From contig NZ_FMCR01000005.1 of the NCBI RefSeq assembly GCF_900091575.1, positions 548,016 to 612,015 on the forward strand: a DNA stretch of 64,000 bases, given 5' to 3'. The DNA is from Micromonospora saelicesensis (GTDB lineage: Bacteria; Actinomycetota; Actinomycetes; Mycobacteriales; Micromonosporaceae). Under the pieces are notes generated by a model that was not told where the DNA came from, ran no database searches, and saw nothing but the letters and a program-made list of their open reading frames with translations. Position numbers and translations under genes: made by a program. Shown here in pieces: positions 42,989-51,916 of this stretch (position 1 is its first letter; every line of letters starts with the position of its first letter).

Positions 42989-43170
42989 GCGGGCACGATC
43001 CCTTCCCTCTGGACTGCTGACCCATCGTAGCGGTGCGCTCACGCAACCGCATCCGGTGAATGCGCGCTCGTCGGCGGGATGCGGGCGCACTCCATCCGAT
43101 GCGGAGGCCGGCTGCCCGTCGCACGGCTGGTCCCTGATCGGCGAACGTCCCGGACGGGGGGGGTGACCGC

Positions 43171-44310
43171 CTACGCGGGTGGCGGCGCGGTCGACTCCCG
43201 GATCCGCAGCGATGGGCTGATGACGATCCGGTGGGTCGGGCGGTCGGGGTCGGCGAGCCGGTCGGCGACGAGACGCACGGCGGCTCGTCCGATCGAGCGT
43301 CGCGGCGGTCGGACCGCGGTCAGCGGCGGGCTGAAGAGCCCGGCGACCTCGTCGTCGTACGCCACGATGGAGAGGTCGCCGGGTACGGACAGGTGCCGTT
43401 CCTCGCAGTGTTGCACCAGCGCGATCGCCTCGGCGTCGGCGTGCACCAGCAGCGCCGTCGTCCCGGTCGCCCGGCACTGGTCGAGGATGCCGTTGAGCAC
43501 GACGTCTCGCTCGGGTGACCGCGCGTCGGGTACCACGGCCACCACCGTCGCGTCCGAGTCGAGGCCGCACTCGGTCGCGGCGTCGAGCCAGCCGCGCCGC
43601 ACGTGCTGGCTGGTGGGGCTGTTGGCATCGAGCACCAGGCCGACCTTGCGGTGTCCGAGTGAGGTGAGGTGGCGCACCGCCATGGCCGCACCGAGGGCGT
43701 GGTCGGTGACCACCGACTCCATGACCGCGTGGTGGCTGCCTACCGTGGCGGTGCGTTCCAGCAGGACAACCGGGACACCGACCTGGTCGAGCCACTCGAT
43801 GGTGCGCTCGGCGGTGGGTGCGTCCATGCTCGGCGCGATGATCAGCGCGTCGATGTCCATCCGCCCCACCATGCGGGCCAGTTGCGGCTGGTCGTCCTCA
43901 CTGTCGTAGGAGGAGCCGCGCAGGACCACGCGCATGTCCAGTTCGCGGGCGGCCCCCTCGACGCCGCGAGCCACGTCCGGCCAGTAGTAGTCCAAGGAGG
44001 GCACGAGCATGCCGAGGGCGCGCCCGACCAGCGGGTCCAGGCCTGCTGCGGGTGGCTCGTCGGCTGCCGGGACGTCGTCCGGCAGGATCAGGGCGACCCC
44101 ACCGTGGACCCGGCGAACCAACCCTTCGGCGGCGAGCTCCGCAATGTCGCGCCGGATGGTGACCGGCGCGGCACCAAGCACGTGGGACAGGTCAGAGATG
44201 CGCATCGAGCCGTCGCGTTGCAGGGCTGCCAGCAGTTGCTGGCGGCGGGCGACCTGAAGCGGCGCTCGGGGGGCCTCCGCCGTGGCGACGACGGGGCTGT
44301 CCTTGGTCAT
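43171..44310 (-). CDS. DeoR-type HTH / LacI-type ligand-binding hybrid regulator
   Basis: The ATG at 44310 follows CGGAGGTCCCCC. Residues ~20-75 form a DeoR-type winged helix (RRQQLLAALQRDGSMRISDLSHVLGAAPVTIRRDIAELAAEGLVRRVHGG). The rest is a periplasmic-binding-type sugar sensor as in LacI/GalR (MDIDALIIAPSMDAPTAER, HLTSLGHRKVGLVLDANSPTS, LSIVAYDDEVAGLFSPPLTAVRPPRRSIGRAAVRLV). Fusion of DeoR DNA binding with LacI sensing is a known actinomycete design. It is divergent from the uronate operon and probably represses it until an oligosaccharide binds. Confidence 0.93.
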   Translation of the reverse strand: MTKDSPVVATAEAPRAPLQVARRQQLLAALQRDGSMRISDLSHVLGAAPVTIRRDIAELAAEGLVRRVHGGVALILPDDVPAADEPPAAGLDPLVGRALGMLVPSLDYYWPDVARGVEGAARELDMRVVLRGSSYDSEDDQPQLARMVGRMDIDALIIAPSMDAPTAERTIEWLDQVGVPVVLLERTATVGSHHAVMESVVTDHALGAAMAVRHLTSLGHRKVGLVLDANSPTSQHVRRGWLDAATECGLDSDATVVAVVPDARSPERDVVLNGILDQCRATGTTALLVHADAEAIALVQHCEERHLSVPGDLSIVAYDDEVAGLFSPPLTAVRPPRRSIGRAAVRLVADRLADPDRPTHRIVISPSLRIRESTAPPPA

Positions 44311-44484
44311 GGGGGACCTCCGAGGAACGCTTCGTGCGGCGAAAGCTCTTGCATGGTACGGACGACCTCGCCGGCCGGGCCGATCCCGGTGACGTCGACC
44401 GCTGGCCATGCCGCCGCCAGAGGGCCCGCGAAGCGGTCTGCGCCGGTCATGGCTCCTCGGACTGATAGAGCGACTGTGAACGAT

Positions 44485-44499
44485 TCTGATCGTATCAGA
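44485..44499. promoter_or_regulatory. Palindrome in the regulator/uronate operon gap, candidate operator
   Basis: TCTGATCGTATCAGA is perfectly symmetric around a 3-base centre (TCTGAT cgt ATCAGA). It lies 175 bases from the regulator start and about 70 bases upstream of the plus-strand promoter at 44571, in an AT-rich part of the 382-base divergent region. It is a plausible target of the adjacent DeoR/LacI hybrid. Confidence 0.4.
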
Positions 44500-44570
44500 G
44501 CACTTGGCGTGTCAATACCGTGTTGTGTGCTCTCTTGATCGAGTGTGTCCACATCGGTTTGGGAACGGCA

Positions 44571-44599
44571 TTGACTTGCTCCTTTGTGAGCGTTTTACT
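44571..44599 (+). promoter_or_regulatory. Sigma70-type promoter of the uronate operon
   Basis: TTGACT (44571-44576) and TTTACT (44594-44599) are separated by exactly 17 bases, about 95 bases upstream of the DUF2264 gene. The match is good for a housekeeping-type promoter. Confidence 0.5.
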
Positions 44600-44692
44600 T
44601 CGGAAACCCTGCGGATGCCTGCGCGTCACATTCATGGGCAACGCCCCGCTCGCCACATTCGACGGAGACGGATCGATGCGACAGGACCACGG

Positions 44693-46696
44693 ATGACGTT
44701 CGGGACGACCGGCCAGGTGGCACCGGCGACGGACCCGGATGTCGCTACCGCCGCGACCTGGAGCCGGGATGACTGGTTGGCCCTCGCCGACCGGATGCTC
44801 GCCGCCGCCCGACCGTTCGCGTCGCCCGGACACGCCCTCGTCACCGTTCCCGGGCCGGAGGGCGGTTACGGGCGGGCCGTCGACGGACTGGAGGGTTTCG
44901 CCCGCACCTTTCTGCTGGCCGGCTTCCGCATCGCGGGTGCACGAGGCGTGGGCCTGGACGAACTCGTGGACCGGTACGCGGCGGGTGTCACCACCGGCAC
45001 CGACCCGAGCTCTCCAGACCGTTGGGTGCGCCTGGACGAGCACCCCCAGGCGAAGGTGGAGGCCGCCTCCATCGCGCTGGTCCTGGACATGACCCGCCCG
45101 TGGATCTGGGATCGACTGCCGTCCGTGGTGCGCGATCGGGTAGTGGACTATCTGCGCCCGGCCGTCGGCGACGACACGTACCCACGGATCAACTGGGTCT
45201 GGTTCCGGCTGGTCGTACAGACCTTCCTGCGTTCGGTGGGCGGGCCGCACTCGCTCGACGAGATGAACGAGGACCTGACCACTCATGACGGCTTCGTCCG
45301 CGGGGACGGCTGGATGTCCGACGGGCCGCACCGCGCCTACGACCACTACGTGGGCTGGGCCCTGCACCTCTATCCGACGCTGTGGGCCCGGATGGCCGGC
45401 GCAGCGGACCTGGCCGAGCAGCGCCGCGAACGGGACCTGGCCGGCCTCGACCGCTTCCTGAGCGACGCGGTCGCGCTCGTGGGCGCCGACGGATCACCGT
45501 TGATCCAGGGGCGAAGCCTGACCTACCGCTTCGCCGCGGCGGCGCCGTTCTGGGTCGGCGCCATCGCCGGCGTGCCCTCGGTCAGCCTCGGGCGGTTGCG
45601 CGGCGCGGCCACCCGCATCGTGCGTCACTTCGTCGCCAACGGCGCCCTGGACGAACGAGGCCTGCTCACCCTCGGCTGGCACGGGCCCTGGCCGCGACTT
45701 GCGCAGTCGTACTCCGGGCCGGGCTCGCCGTACTGGGCCAGCAAGGGACTGCTCGGCATCGCGCTACCCGCCGACCATCCGGTGTGGACGAGCGCCGAGG
45801 AGCCGCTGCCGGTCGAGGAGCCGGACGAGGTGCGGGCGATACACGCGCCAGGCTGGCTGGTCTCCGGCACCCGTGCCGACGGCATCGTCCGCGTCGTCAA
45901 CCACGGCACCGACCACGCCGTCGAGGGTGCCACCGTCTCGGATTCCCCGCTCTACGCCCGACTGGGCTACTCCACCGCCACCACCCCGGTCCTCGACGAC
46001 AGCGGCTGGGCCAGTCCGCTCGACCAGTCCGTCACTCTCGTCGACGACGCGGGCCGGGTCACCCACCGCGCCGGTATGCGCCTGCTGACCGTTCACGTCG
46101 ACACCGACGGCGTGGGCGTGGCCGGGTCACGTGCCATCGCCCACTGGGTCGACCCGGATCCGGGTCAGCGCGACCATGGCGGCGGCCGGGTGGGCCGGTC
46201 CCGACCGGCCGGGCACCTCACGGTGTATTCGCTGGTCCGCGGCCCCTGGGAGCTACGTCTGACCCGCGTCGACGGCCTCGCCGACGGCGTCGAGGCCGCT
46301 GCGCTGCGGCTACGGATCGGCGGCTGGGCCGTTGCCGGGGATGCGACGGCCACCGCCGGCGGCGGTGTGGCGGTCGTGACCGGGGCCTACCTGACCAGCT
46401 GGCTCGAAAGCGTTCACGGCGGCGGAACGGCCGGCGTCACCGCCGTTCCGCACGGCGGGCCCCTGGCCGGCGGGCTGGTCGTGCCATGGCTGGACCACCC
46501 CGTCCGGCCGGGCGCATGGGCCGCCACCTTCACCGAGCTGTCCAGGGTGCCGGCGACCACGGCCCGGCGGGCATGCCAGGCCGTGGTCGACGAGGACGGC
46601 CGCGGCCTCCACCTGGCGGTCGACTGGCCCGACGGGATCAGCACGTCGACCCGTCTGGACACGGAGCGTGCCGGGCCCACCCCGGCGTCCTGGTAG
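44693..46696 (+). CDS. DUF2264 domain protein, probable uronic-acid/glycoside hydrolase
   Basis: The ATG at 44693 (MTFGTTGQVAP) gives 667 aa. The N-terminal part (EGFARTFLLAGFRIAG, INWVWFRLVVQTFLRSVGG, DGWMSDGPHRAYDHYVGWALHLY, LTLGWHGPWPRLAQSYSGPGSPYWASKGLLGIALP) is the DUF2264 (alpha/alpha)6-barrel type domain. A C-terminal beta-sandwich-like region follows. No signal peptide is visible, so it acts in the cytoplasm. It is first in an operon with an importer, GH88 and an isomerase, so it likely attacks imported uronate-containing oligosaccharides. The exact activity is not established from sequence. An upstream ATG at 44614 gives a poor Arg-rich extension. Confidence 0.88.
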   Translation: MTFGTTGQVAPATDPDVATAATWSRDDWLALADRMLAAARPFASPGHALVTVPGPEGGYGRAVDGLEGFARTFLLAGFRIAGARGVGLDELVDRYAAGVTTGTDPSSPDRWVRLDEHPQAKVEAASIALVLDMTRPWIWDRLPSVVRDRVVDYLRPAVGDDTYPRINWVWFRLVVQTFLRSVGGPHSLDEMNEDLTTHDGFVRGDGWMSDGPHRAYDHYVGWALHLYPTLWARMAGAADLAEQRRERDLAGLDRFLSDAVALVGADGSPLIQGRSLTYRFAAAAPFWVGAIAGVPSVSLGRLRGAATRIVRHFVANGALDERGLLTLGWHGPWPRLAQSYSGPGSPYWASKGLLGIALPADHPVWTSAEEPLPVEEPDEVRAIHAPGWLVSGTRADGIVRVVNHGTDHAVEGATVSDSPLYARLGYSTATTPVLDDSGWASPLDQSVTLVDDAGRVTHRAGMRLLTVHVDTDGVGVAGSRAIAHWVDPDPGQRDHGGGRVGRSRPAGHLTVYSLVRGPWELRLTRVDGLADGVEAAALRLRIGGWAVAGDATATAGGGVAVVTGAYLTSWLESVHGGGTAGVTAVPHGGPLAGGLVVPWLDHPVRPGAWAATFTELSRVPATTARRACQAVVDEDGRGLHLAVDWPDGISTSTRLDTERAGPTPASW

Positions 46697-46738
46697 CAGT
46701 GCGGGCCCGTCCGGGCCCCTTGACCTAAGGAGAGAGGG

Positions 46739-48043
46739 ATGAAGCGTGCGATACCGGCCGTCATCAGCGCTGCGACGGCCCTGACGCTTGTTCTCGCCGG
46801 TTGCGGCGGCGGAGACGAGCCAGTCGACCCCAATGCCCCGGTGACCATCACCCTGGCTGGCTGGAGCCTGTCGTCCACGCCCGAGTTCAAGACGCTCGCT
46901 GACGGCTTCAAGGCGAGCCACCCGAACGTGACGGTGGAGCTCAAGGAGTACGCCCCGGGCAACGACTACGACACCCAGATGATCACGGATCTGGCCGCCG
47001 GCACCGCCCCGGACGTCTACGTCATGAAGAACCTCAAGAACTTCTACACGTACCAGAGCGGTGGTCAGCTGCTCGACGTCTCCGACGTCACCTCAGATCT
47101 CGGCTCGAGCCCGGCGCTCGCGTCCTACCAGGTGGATGGCAAGACGTACGCGGTGCCGTACCGGCAGGACTCCTGGGTGCTCTTCTACAACAAGGATCTG
47201 TTCGCGAAGGCGAAGGTGGCGCCGCCGGACGGCAGTTGGACCTGGGACGACTACACCGACGCGACGAAGCGACTGCACACCGGGCTGAAGGGGGCCGGCT
47301 CGAACGCGACCGGCGCGTACCAGCACACCTTCCAGTCGACAGTGCAGGGATTCGCGCTCGCCCAGACCCCCAACGCGGACCTGCTCTCCGGAGACTTCGG
47401 CTACCTGAAGCCGTACTACGAGCGGTCACTGGACCTGCAGGCGGCCGGCGCGCAGCCGAGCTTCGGCACCGCGAAGACCAACAAACTCACGTACCAGGCG
47501 CAGTTCGGCAAGCAGCAGTCGGCGATGGTGCTGATGGGCACCTGGTACGTGGCCACGCTGCTCAACCAGCGACAGAGCGGTGACGCCGACAAGTTCCAGT
47601 GGGGGATCGCCCCGGCGCCGCAGTTCGACAAGTCCACCACCGGCACCTCCGCCACACCTGTGACCTTCGGTGACCCGACCGGCTTGGGGATCAACCCGAA
47701 GATCAGCAAGTCCAAGACCGCCGCGGCCAAGGCCTTCCTGCAGTACGCGGCCGGTTCGGATGCCGCCAAGGCGCTGGCCGGGATCGGCATCACCCCGGCC
47801 CAGGTCACCGACGCGGTCACCGCGACGCTGTTCGGGCTGGACGGCGTACCGCAGGACGACCTGTCGAAGTTCGCCTACGCCAAGCACACCATCAAGCCGG
47901 AGAACCCGGTGTCGAAGCACACCGCCGGCCTGCAGAACCTCCTCAACGAGACGCACTCGGCGATCCTCTCCGACAGCAAGGGTGTCGACGCGGAGCTGAG
48001 CAAGGCGCAGGCCCGCGCCAAGAACGAGGTCCTCAACCAGTGA
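46739..48043 (+). CDS. Sugar ABC transporter substrate-binding lipoprotein
   Basis: GGAGAGAGGG precedes the ATG. The 434-aa product has a lipoprotein signal peptide (MKRAIPAVISAATALTLVLAGC, lipid Cys22) and a cluster-B/D-type solute-binding fold: ITLAGWSLSSTPEFKTLADGFKASHPNVTVE, LAAGTAPDVYVM, YAVPYRQDSWVLFYNKDLF, FGDPTGLGINPKISKS. Aromatic residues lining the cleft suit an oligosaccharide. The two downstream permease genes complete the importer; the ATPase is not in the operon and probably comes from a shared MsiK-like protein. Confidence 0.95.
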   Translation: MKRAIPAVISAATALTLVLAGCGGGDEPVDPNAPVTITLAGWSLSSTPEFKTLADGFKASHPNVTVELKEYAPGNDYDTQMITDLAAGTAPDVYVMKNLKNFYTYQSGGQLLDVSDVTSDLGSSPALASYQVDGKTYAVPYRQDSWVLFYNKDLFAKAKVAPPDGSWTWDDYTDATKRLHTGLKGAGSNATGAYQHTFQSTVQGFALAQTPNADLLSGDFGYLKPYYERSLDLQAAGAQPSFGTAKTNKLTYQAQFGKQQSAMVLMGTWYVATLLNQRQSGDADKFQWGIAPAPQFDKSTTGTSATPVTFGDPTGLGINPKISKSKTAAAKAFLQYAAGSDAAKALAGIGITPAQVTDAVTATLFGLDGVPQDDLSKFAYAKHTIKPENPVSKHTAGLQNLLNETHSAILSDSKGVDAELSKAQARAKNEVLNQ

Positions 48044-48117
48044 GCTGATGGCGGGTCCGGCGCGCCTGAGCCGCACGCCGGTCCCGCCACCATGCCGAAC
48101 GCTCCCGGAGACTCCCT

Positions 48118-49023
48118 ATGGCAACATTGCCGCGCACGAGACCCAGGAACCGGCGGCTGGTGTCGCGCAACACGGTCGCCGGCTGGTCGTTCATCCTGCC
48201 CAACTTCGTCGGCTTCGCCGTGCTCACCCTCCTGCCCGTCGCGGTGCTGTTCTACGTGGCCTTCACCAGCTGGAACGTCTTCGGGGTGGCCGAGTGGACC
48301 GGCACCGCCAACTTCCGGCGGATGTGGGGTGACGCGAGCTTCTGGACCGCTTTGCGCAACACCGTCTACTACACCGTCTTCCACATCCCGCTGACCCTCG
48401 CGGCGTCACTCGGGCTGGCGCTGCTGCTCAACCGCAAACTGCGCGGCGTGCGGTTCTTCCGCACCGTCGCGTTCTTCCCCTACATCACCTCGATCGTGGC
48501 GATCGCGATCGTGTGGAACCAGCTGTTCAGCCCGGAGTACGGCCCGATCAACGCTCTCCTCGGCGCCGTCGGGGTGGACAATGCGCCAGGCTGGACCACG
48601 TCGTCGACCTGGTCGATGCCGGCGGTCATCATCGTCGGCACCTGGCGGTACATGGGTTACTACATGCTGCTGTTCCTGGCCGGCCTGCAAACCATCCCGG
48701 CCCAGCTCTACGAGGCGGCCGAGACCGACGGCGCCTCACCGTGGCAGCGGTTCGTGCACGTGACCCTCCCCGGGCTGCGGCACACCACCTTCTTCGTCAC
48801 CGTGCTGCTCACCATCGAGAGCTTCAAGGTCTTCGACCTCATCCTCGTGATGACCGGCGGCGGACCGGGCCAGTCGACCCTGGTGCTCTCGCAGTACATC
48901 TACCAGAAGGGCTTCGAGGAGAACCAGTTCGGCTACGCCTCGGCGGTCTCCGTCGTCCTGTTCGCCATCTGCTTCACCATCACGGTCATCCAGTTCATGG
49001 TCAACAAGCGGAGGAACAGCTGA
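48118..49023 (+). CDS. Sugar ABC transporter permease, MalF-like
   Basis: The 301-aa protein has six membrane helices and the conserved cytoplasmic EAA loop YEAAETDGASPWQRFVHVTLPG, which contacts the ATPase. It begins with a short Arg-rich cytosolic tail. Its stop overlaps the next permease start as TGATG. It forms a heterodimer with the following MalG-like subunit for the uronate-oligosaccharide importer. Confidence 0.95.
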   Translation: MATLPRTRPRNRRLVSRNTVAGWSFILPNFVGFAVLTLLPVAVLFYVAFTSWNVFGVAEWTGTANFRRMWGDASFWTALRNTVYYTVFHIPLTLAASLGLALLLNRKLRGVRFFRTVAFFPYITSIVAIAIVWNQLFSPEYGPINALLGAVGVDNAPGWTTSSTWSMPAVIIVGTWRYMGYYMLLFLAGLQTIPAQLYEAAETDGASPWQRFVHVTLPGLRHTTFFVTVLLTIESFKVFDLILVMTGGGPGQSTLVLSQYIYQKGFEENQFGYASAVSVVLFAICFTITVIQFMVNKRRNS

Positions 49024-49919
49024 TGACCGCTACCGACCTCCCGCTGCCCGCCCCGGCCGTCGCCGCCCCCGGCAACCGCAGCGCGCCCAGCCGACCGGTC
49101 CGGTCCCTGGGCTGGCGGCTCGTCGGGTACGCCGCCCTCGTGCTCGCGGCGGCCGGGCTGCTGCTGCCGTTCTACTGGATGGTGGTGGCGTCGTTGAAGA
49201 CCAACAGCGACGTCTTCACCATCCCGATCACCTGGCTCCCCGATCCCGTGGTGTGGCGGAACTACCTCGACATCTGGCAGCGCTCGGACATGACGACGTG
49301 GTTGGGGAACACGCTGCTGCTGTCAGTGGTCGTCACCCTTTTGCAGGTGGTGACCGGGAGCTTCGCCGCCTACGGCTTCGCCCGGGTCCGCTTTCCCGGC
49401 CGCAACGCGCTCTTCCTGGCGTACGTCGGGACGATCGCGGTGCCCTGGCAGTCGTACATGATTCCGCAGTTCATCCTCATGTCGAAGTTGCAGTTGTCGA
49501 ACACGCTGTGGTCGATCGTCGCGCTGCAGGCGTTCGGCGCGTTCGGCGTGTTCCTGATGAAGCAGTTCTACGAGACGATCCCCGAGGAGCTGAGCGAGTC
49601 GGCGCGGGTGGACGGTCTCAGCGAGTTCGGCATCTACCGACGGATCATGCTGCCGCTGTCCCGACCGGCGCTGGCCAGCCTGGCCCTGCTCACGTTCGTG
49701 ACCACCTGGAACGACTACCTCGGCCCCCTGATCTACCTGCGCAGTCCGGAACTGCGCACCATCCAGTTGGGGCTGAACACCTTCATCTCCCAGTACAACG
49801 CCGAGTACGCGCTGATCATGACGGGCTCCGTGCTGTCCGTGCTGCCGGTCGCTGTCATCTTCCTGCTCGGCCAGCGCCACTTCATCGAGGGCATCGCCAC
49901 GACCGGACTGAAGGGTTGA
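49023..49919 (+). CDS. Sugar ABC transporter permease, MalG-like
   Basis: The 298-aa protein starts at the ATG of the TGATG overlap at 49021-49025. It has about six helices, MVVASLKTNSDVFTIP typical of MalG family N termini, and the EAA loop ESARVDGLSEFGIYRRIMLPLSRPALA. It is the partner of the preceding permease. Confidence 0.95.
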   Translation: MTATDLPLPAPAVAAPGNRSAPSRPVRSLGWRLVGYAALVLAAAGLLLPFYWMVVASLKTNSDVFTIPITWLPDPVVWRNYLDIWQRSDMTTWLGNTLLLSVVVTLLQVVTGSFAAYGFARVRFPGRNALFLAYVGTIAVPWQSYMIPQFILMSKLQLSNTLWSIVALQAFGAFGVFLMKQFYETIPEELSESARVDGLSEFGIYRRIMLPLSRPALASLALLTFVTTWNDYLGPLIYLRSPELRTIQLGLNTFISQYNAEYALIMTGSVLSVLPVAVIFLLGQRHFIEGIATTGLKG

Positions 49920-49924
49920 GGTCC

Positions 49925-50602
49925 ATGCGTTCGCGCCACAACACCATCACCGCCATCTTCGACGGGTTCTACGTCGCGCTCGTCACCAACCTGTTGCTGG
50001 TGCTCGGTTGCCTTCCTCTGGTGACGCTCGTGTTCACCACCGAGGCGGCACGCTCGTGGCCGCTGTACGCGCTGACCGCCCCGCTCTGCGCGCCCGGGCT
50101 CTGCGCGGTCTTCGCTGTCATGTCCGCCTACTCCGCCGGCGACTCCGGCGGTGTGTTGCGCACCTACGGCCGCGCCTGGCGAGCCACTGCCCGGCCGGCG
50201 ATGCTCTGGACGGCGGCAGCCATGGCCGCCCTGGTCGTGCTCGCCGTCGACGCCCGCGCCGCGTGGGGCCACCGGGTCGGCGCACTCGCCCTGCCGGTGT
50301 TGGCGACCCTGATCGTCCTCACCATCGCTACCACGCTGCTCGGGCTGGTGACCATCGCCGACCGACCCACCGCGCGGTTGCGTGAGGTGGCCCGCGCCTG
50401 CGTGTATCTGGCGGTGCGCCGTTGGTACCTCACCGTCGCCTCCCTGCTCATCCTCGTGCTGCTCGCCCAGATCCTGGCGGCCCGCCCCGCGATCGCCCTC
50501 GGCCTCGCCGCCGCGCCGCTGCTCTACGTCGTATGGGCCAACAGCCGTTTCACAGTGCGCGCCGCCCTCGACCCACCGACGACCGCACCCCAGAGCACCT
50601 GA
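49925..50602 (+). CDS. YesL/DUF624-family membrane protein
   Basis: The ATG at 49925 is 5 bases after the permease stop. The 225-aa protein has about five membrane helices starting FYVALVTNLLLVLGCLPLVTLVF, matching the YesL (DUF624) family. YesL occurs in Bacillus rhamnogalacturonan and similar polysaccharide uptake operons beside carbohydrate ABC importers. Its function is not known, perhaps assembly or energy coupling of the importer. Its presence supports a pectin- or uronate-type substrate. Confidence 0.82.
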   Translation: MRSRHNTITAIFDGFYVALVTNLLLVLGCLPLVTLVFTTEAARSWPLYALTAPLCAPGLCAVFAVMSAYSAGDSGGVLRTYGRAWRATARPAMLWTAAAMAALVVLAVDARAAWGHRVGALALPVLATLIVLTIATTLLGLVTIADRPTARLREVARACVYLAVRRWYLTVASLLILVLLAQILAARPAIALGLAAAPLLYVVWANSRFTVRAALDPPTTAPQST

Positions 50603-50686
50603 ACACCACGTTCCGGCCACCAAGCCGGGACGCCGATGAGACACCTGCCCGGCACCGGACCGGACACACGAGGGAGAACAGCATCC

Positions 50687-51871
50687 ATGACGGCGACCGA
50701 CGTCCGTCCCAGCTCCGACGCAGAGGCCACGGCGGCCGCGGTGGCCGCCGCGATACGTACCGTCGACGCGAACATCGCCACCTTTGGCGACCGGTACCCC
50801 GCGGACACCACCGTCGCCAACCGCTACCCGCTCCGGCCACCGAGCGGAGGCCAGCCCGAAGGCGCCAACGTCGGCTGGACCACCAGCTTCTGGCCCGGCA
50901 TGCTCTGGCTGGCACACGACCTCACCGGTGCGGAGCGCCACCTGCGGGCCGCGCTCTCCCATGTGGACAGCTTCGCGGCCCGGATGACCCACGGCATCGA
51001 CCTGGACACCCACGACCTCGGGTTCCTCTACACCCTCGCCTGCGTCACCCCGGCCCGCCGTACCGGCGACCCACAGGCCCGGGACGCAGCTCTCGCCGCC
51101 GCCGACCACCTGATGACGCGCGTCCTCGAACCCGCCGGAATCATCCAGGCCTGGGGCGACCTGAACGACCCCCGCCAACGCGGGCGCACGATCATCGACA
51201 GCCTCATGAACACGCCGCTGCTCTTCTGGGCCAGCCAGACCACCGGCGACGACCGCTACGCCGCCGCGGCCCGCCGGCACACCGCTCAGTTGCGCCAGCA
51301 CATCCTGCGCCCGGACGGCACCACCTTCCACACCTTCTACTGGGACCCGGCTAGCGGCGAGCCGCTACGCGGGGAAACCGAACAGGGCCACGCCGACCAC
51401 TCCTGCTGGGCGCGCGGGCAGGCATGGGGCATCTACGGGTTCAGCCTCAACCACCGGCACATCGGCGACCCGGCGCTGCTCACCGCCGCGAGGACCTGCG
51501 CCGACCGTTTCCTCGCCCACCTGCCCGACGACCACGTCGCGTACTGGGATCTGGTGTTCGGCGACGGCAGCGGCCAGGAGCGGGACAGCTCGGCCGCGGC
51601 CATCGCCGCCTGCGGCCTGGTCGAATTGGCAGACGGCCTCACCGACACGGCCAGCGCCGACCGGTACCGGACAGCAGCCGCCGAGATCCTGCGCTCGCTC
51701 ATCGGCCACTACTCCACCGACGGCCATCCGGTCTCGAACGCGCTGATCCTGCACGGCGTCTACGACAAACCCAAGAGCGTCGGCGTCGACGAGGGAACCC
51801 TGTGGGGCGACTACTTCTACCTGGAAGCCCTCACCCGCGCCACCATTCCGGGCTGGACCAGCCCCTGGTGA
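50687..51871 (+). CDS. GH88 unsaturated glucuronyl hydrolase
   Basis: The ATG at 50687 follows GAGGGAGAACAGC. The 394-aa protein matches unsaturated uronyl hydrolases: NVGWTTSFWPGMLWLAHDLTG, DLDTHDLGFLYTLACV with Asp110, and IIDSLMNTPLLFWAS with Asp171. The spacing of the two Asp (61 residues) equals that of the catalytic Asp88/Asp149 pair in Bacillus UGL. The enzyme removes the 4,5-unsaturated uronic acid from oligosaccharides made by polysaccharide lyases, acting in the cytoplasm after import. It is the best guide to the pathway substrate. Confidence 0.94.
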   Translation: MTATDVRPSSDAEATAAAVAAAIRTVDANIATFGDRYPADTTVANRYPLRPPSGGQPEGANVGWTTSFWPGMLWLAHDLTGAERHLRAALSHVDSFAARMTHGIDLDTHDLGFLYTLACVTPARRTGDPQARDAALAAADHLMTRVLEPAGIIQAWGDLNDPRQRGRTIIDSLMNTPLLFWASQTTGDDRYAAAARRHTAQLRQHILRPDGTTFHTFYWDPASGEPLRGETEQGHADHSCWARGQAWGIYGFSLNHRHIGDPALLTAARTCADRFLAHLPDDHVAYWDLVFGDGSGQERDSSAAAIAACGLVELADGLTDTASADRYRTAAAEILRSLIGHYSTDGHPVSNALILHGVYDKPKSVGVDEGTLWGDYFYLEALTRATIPGWTSPW

Positions 51872-51916
51872 CCACCGTGCACCGACCCGCTCCGCCCCGC
51901 ATCCCGAAAGGTGACC

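Noticed and set aside
42989..43795. Upstream half of the Pro-rich exported protein frame
   Set aside because: It is antisense or out-of-frame overlap with the DeoR/LacI gene and Arg/Pro-rich; the signal-like segment and ribosome site begin near 42988.
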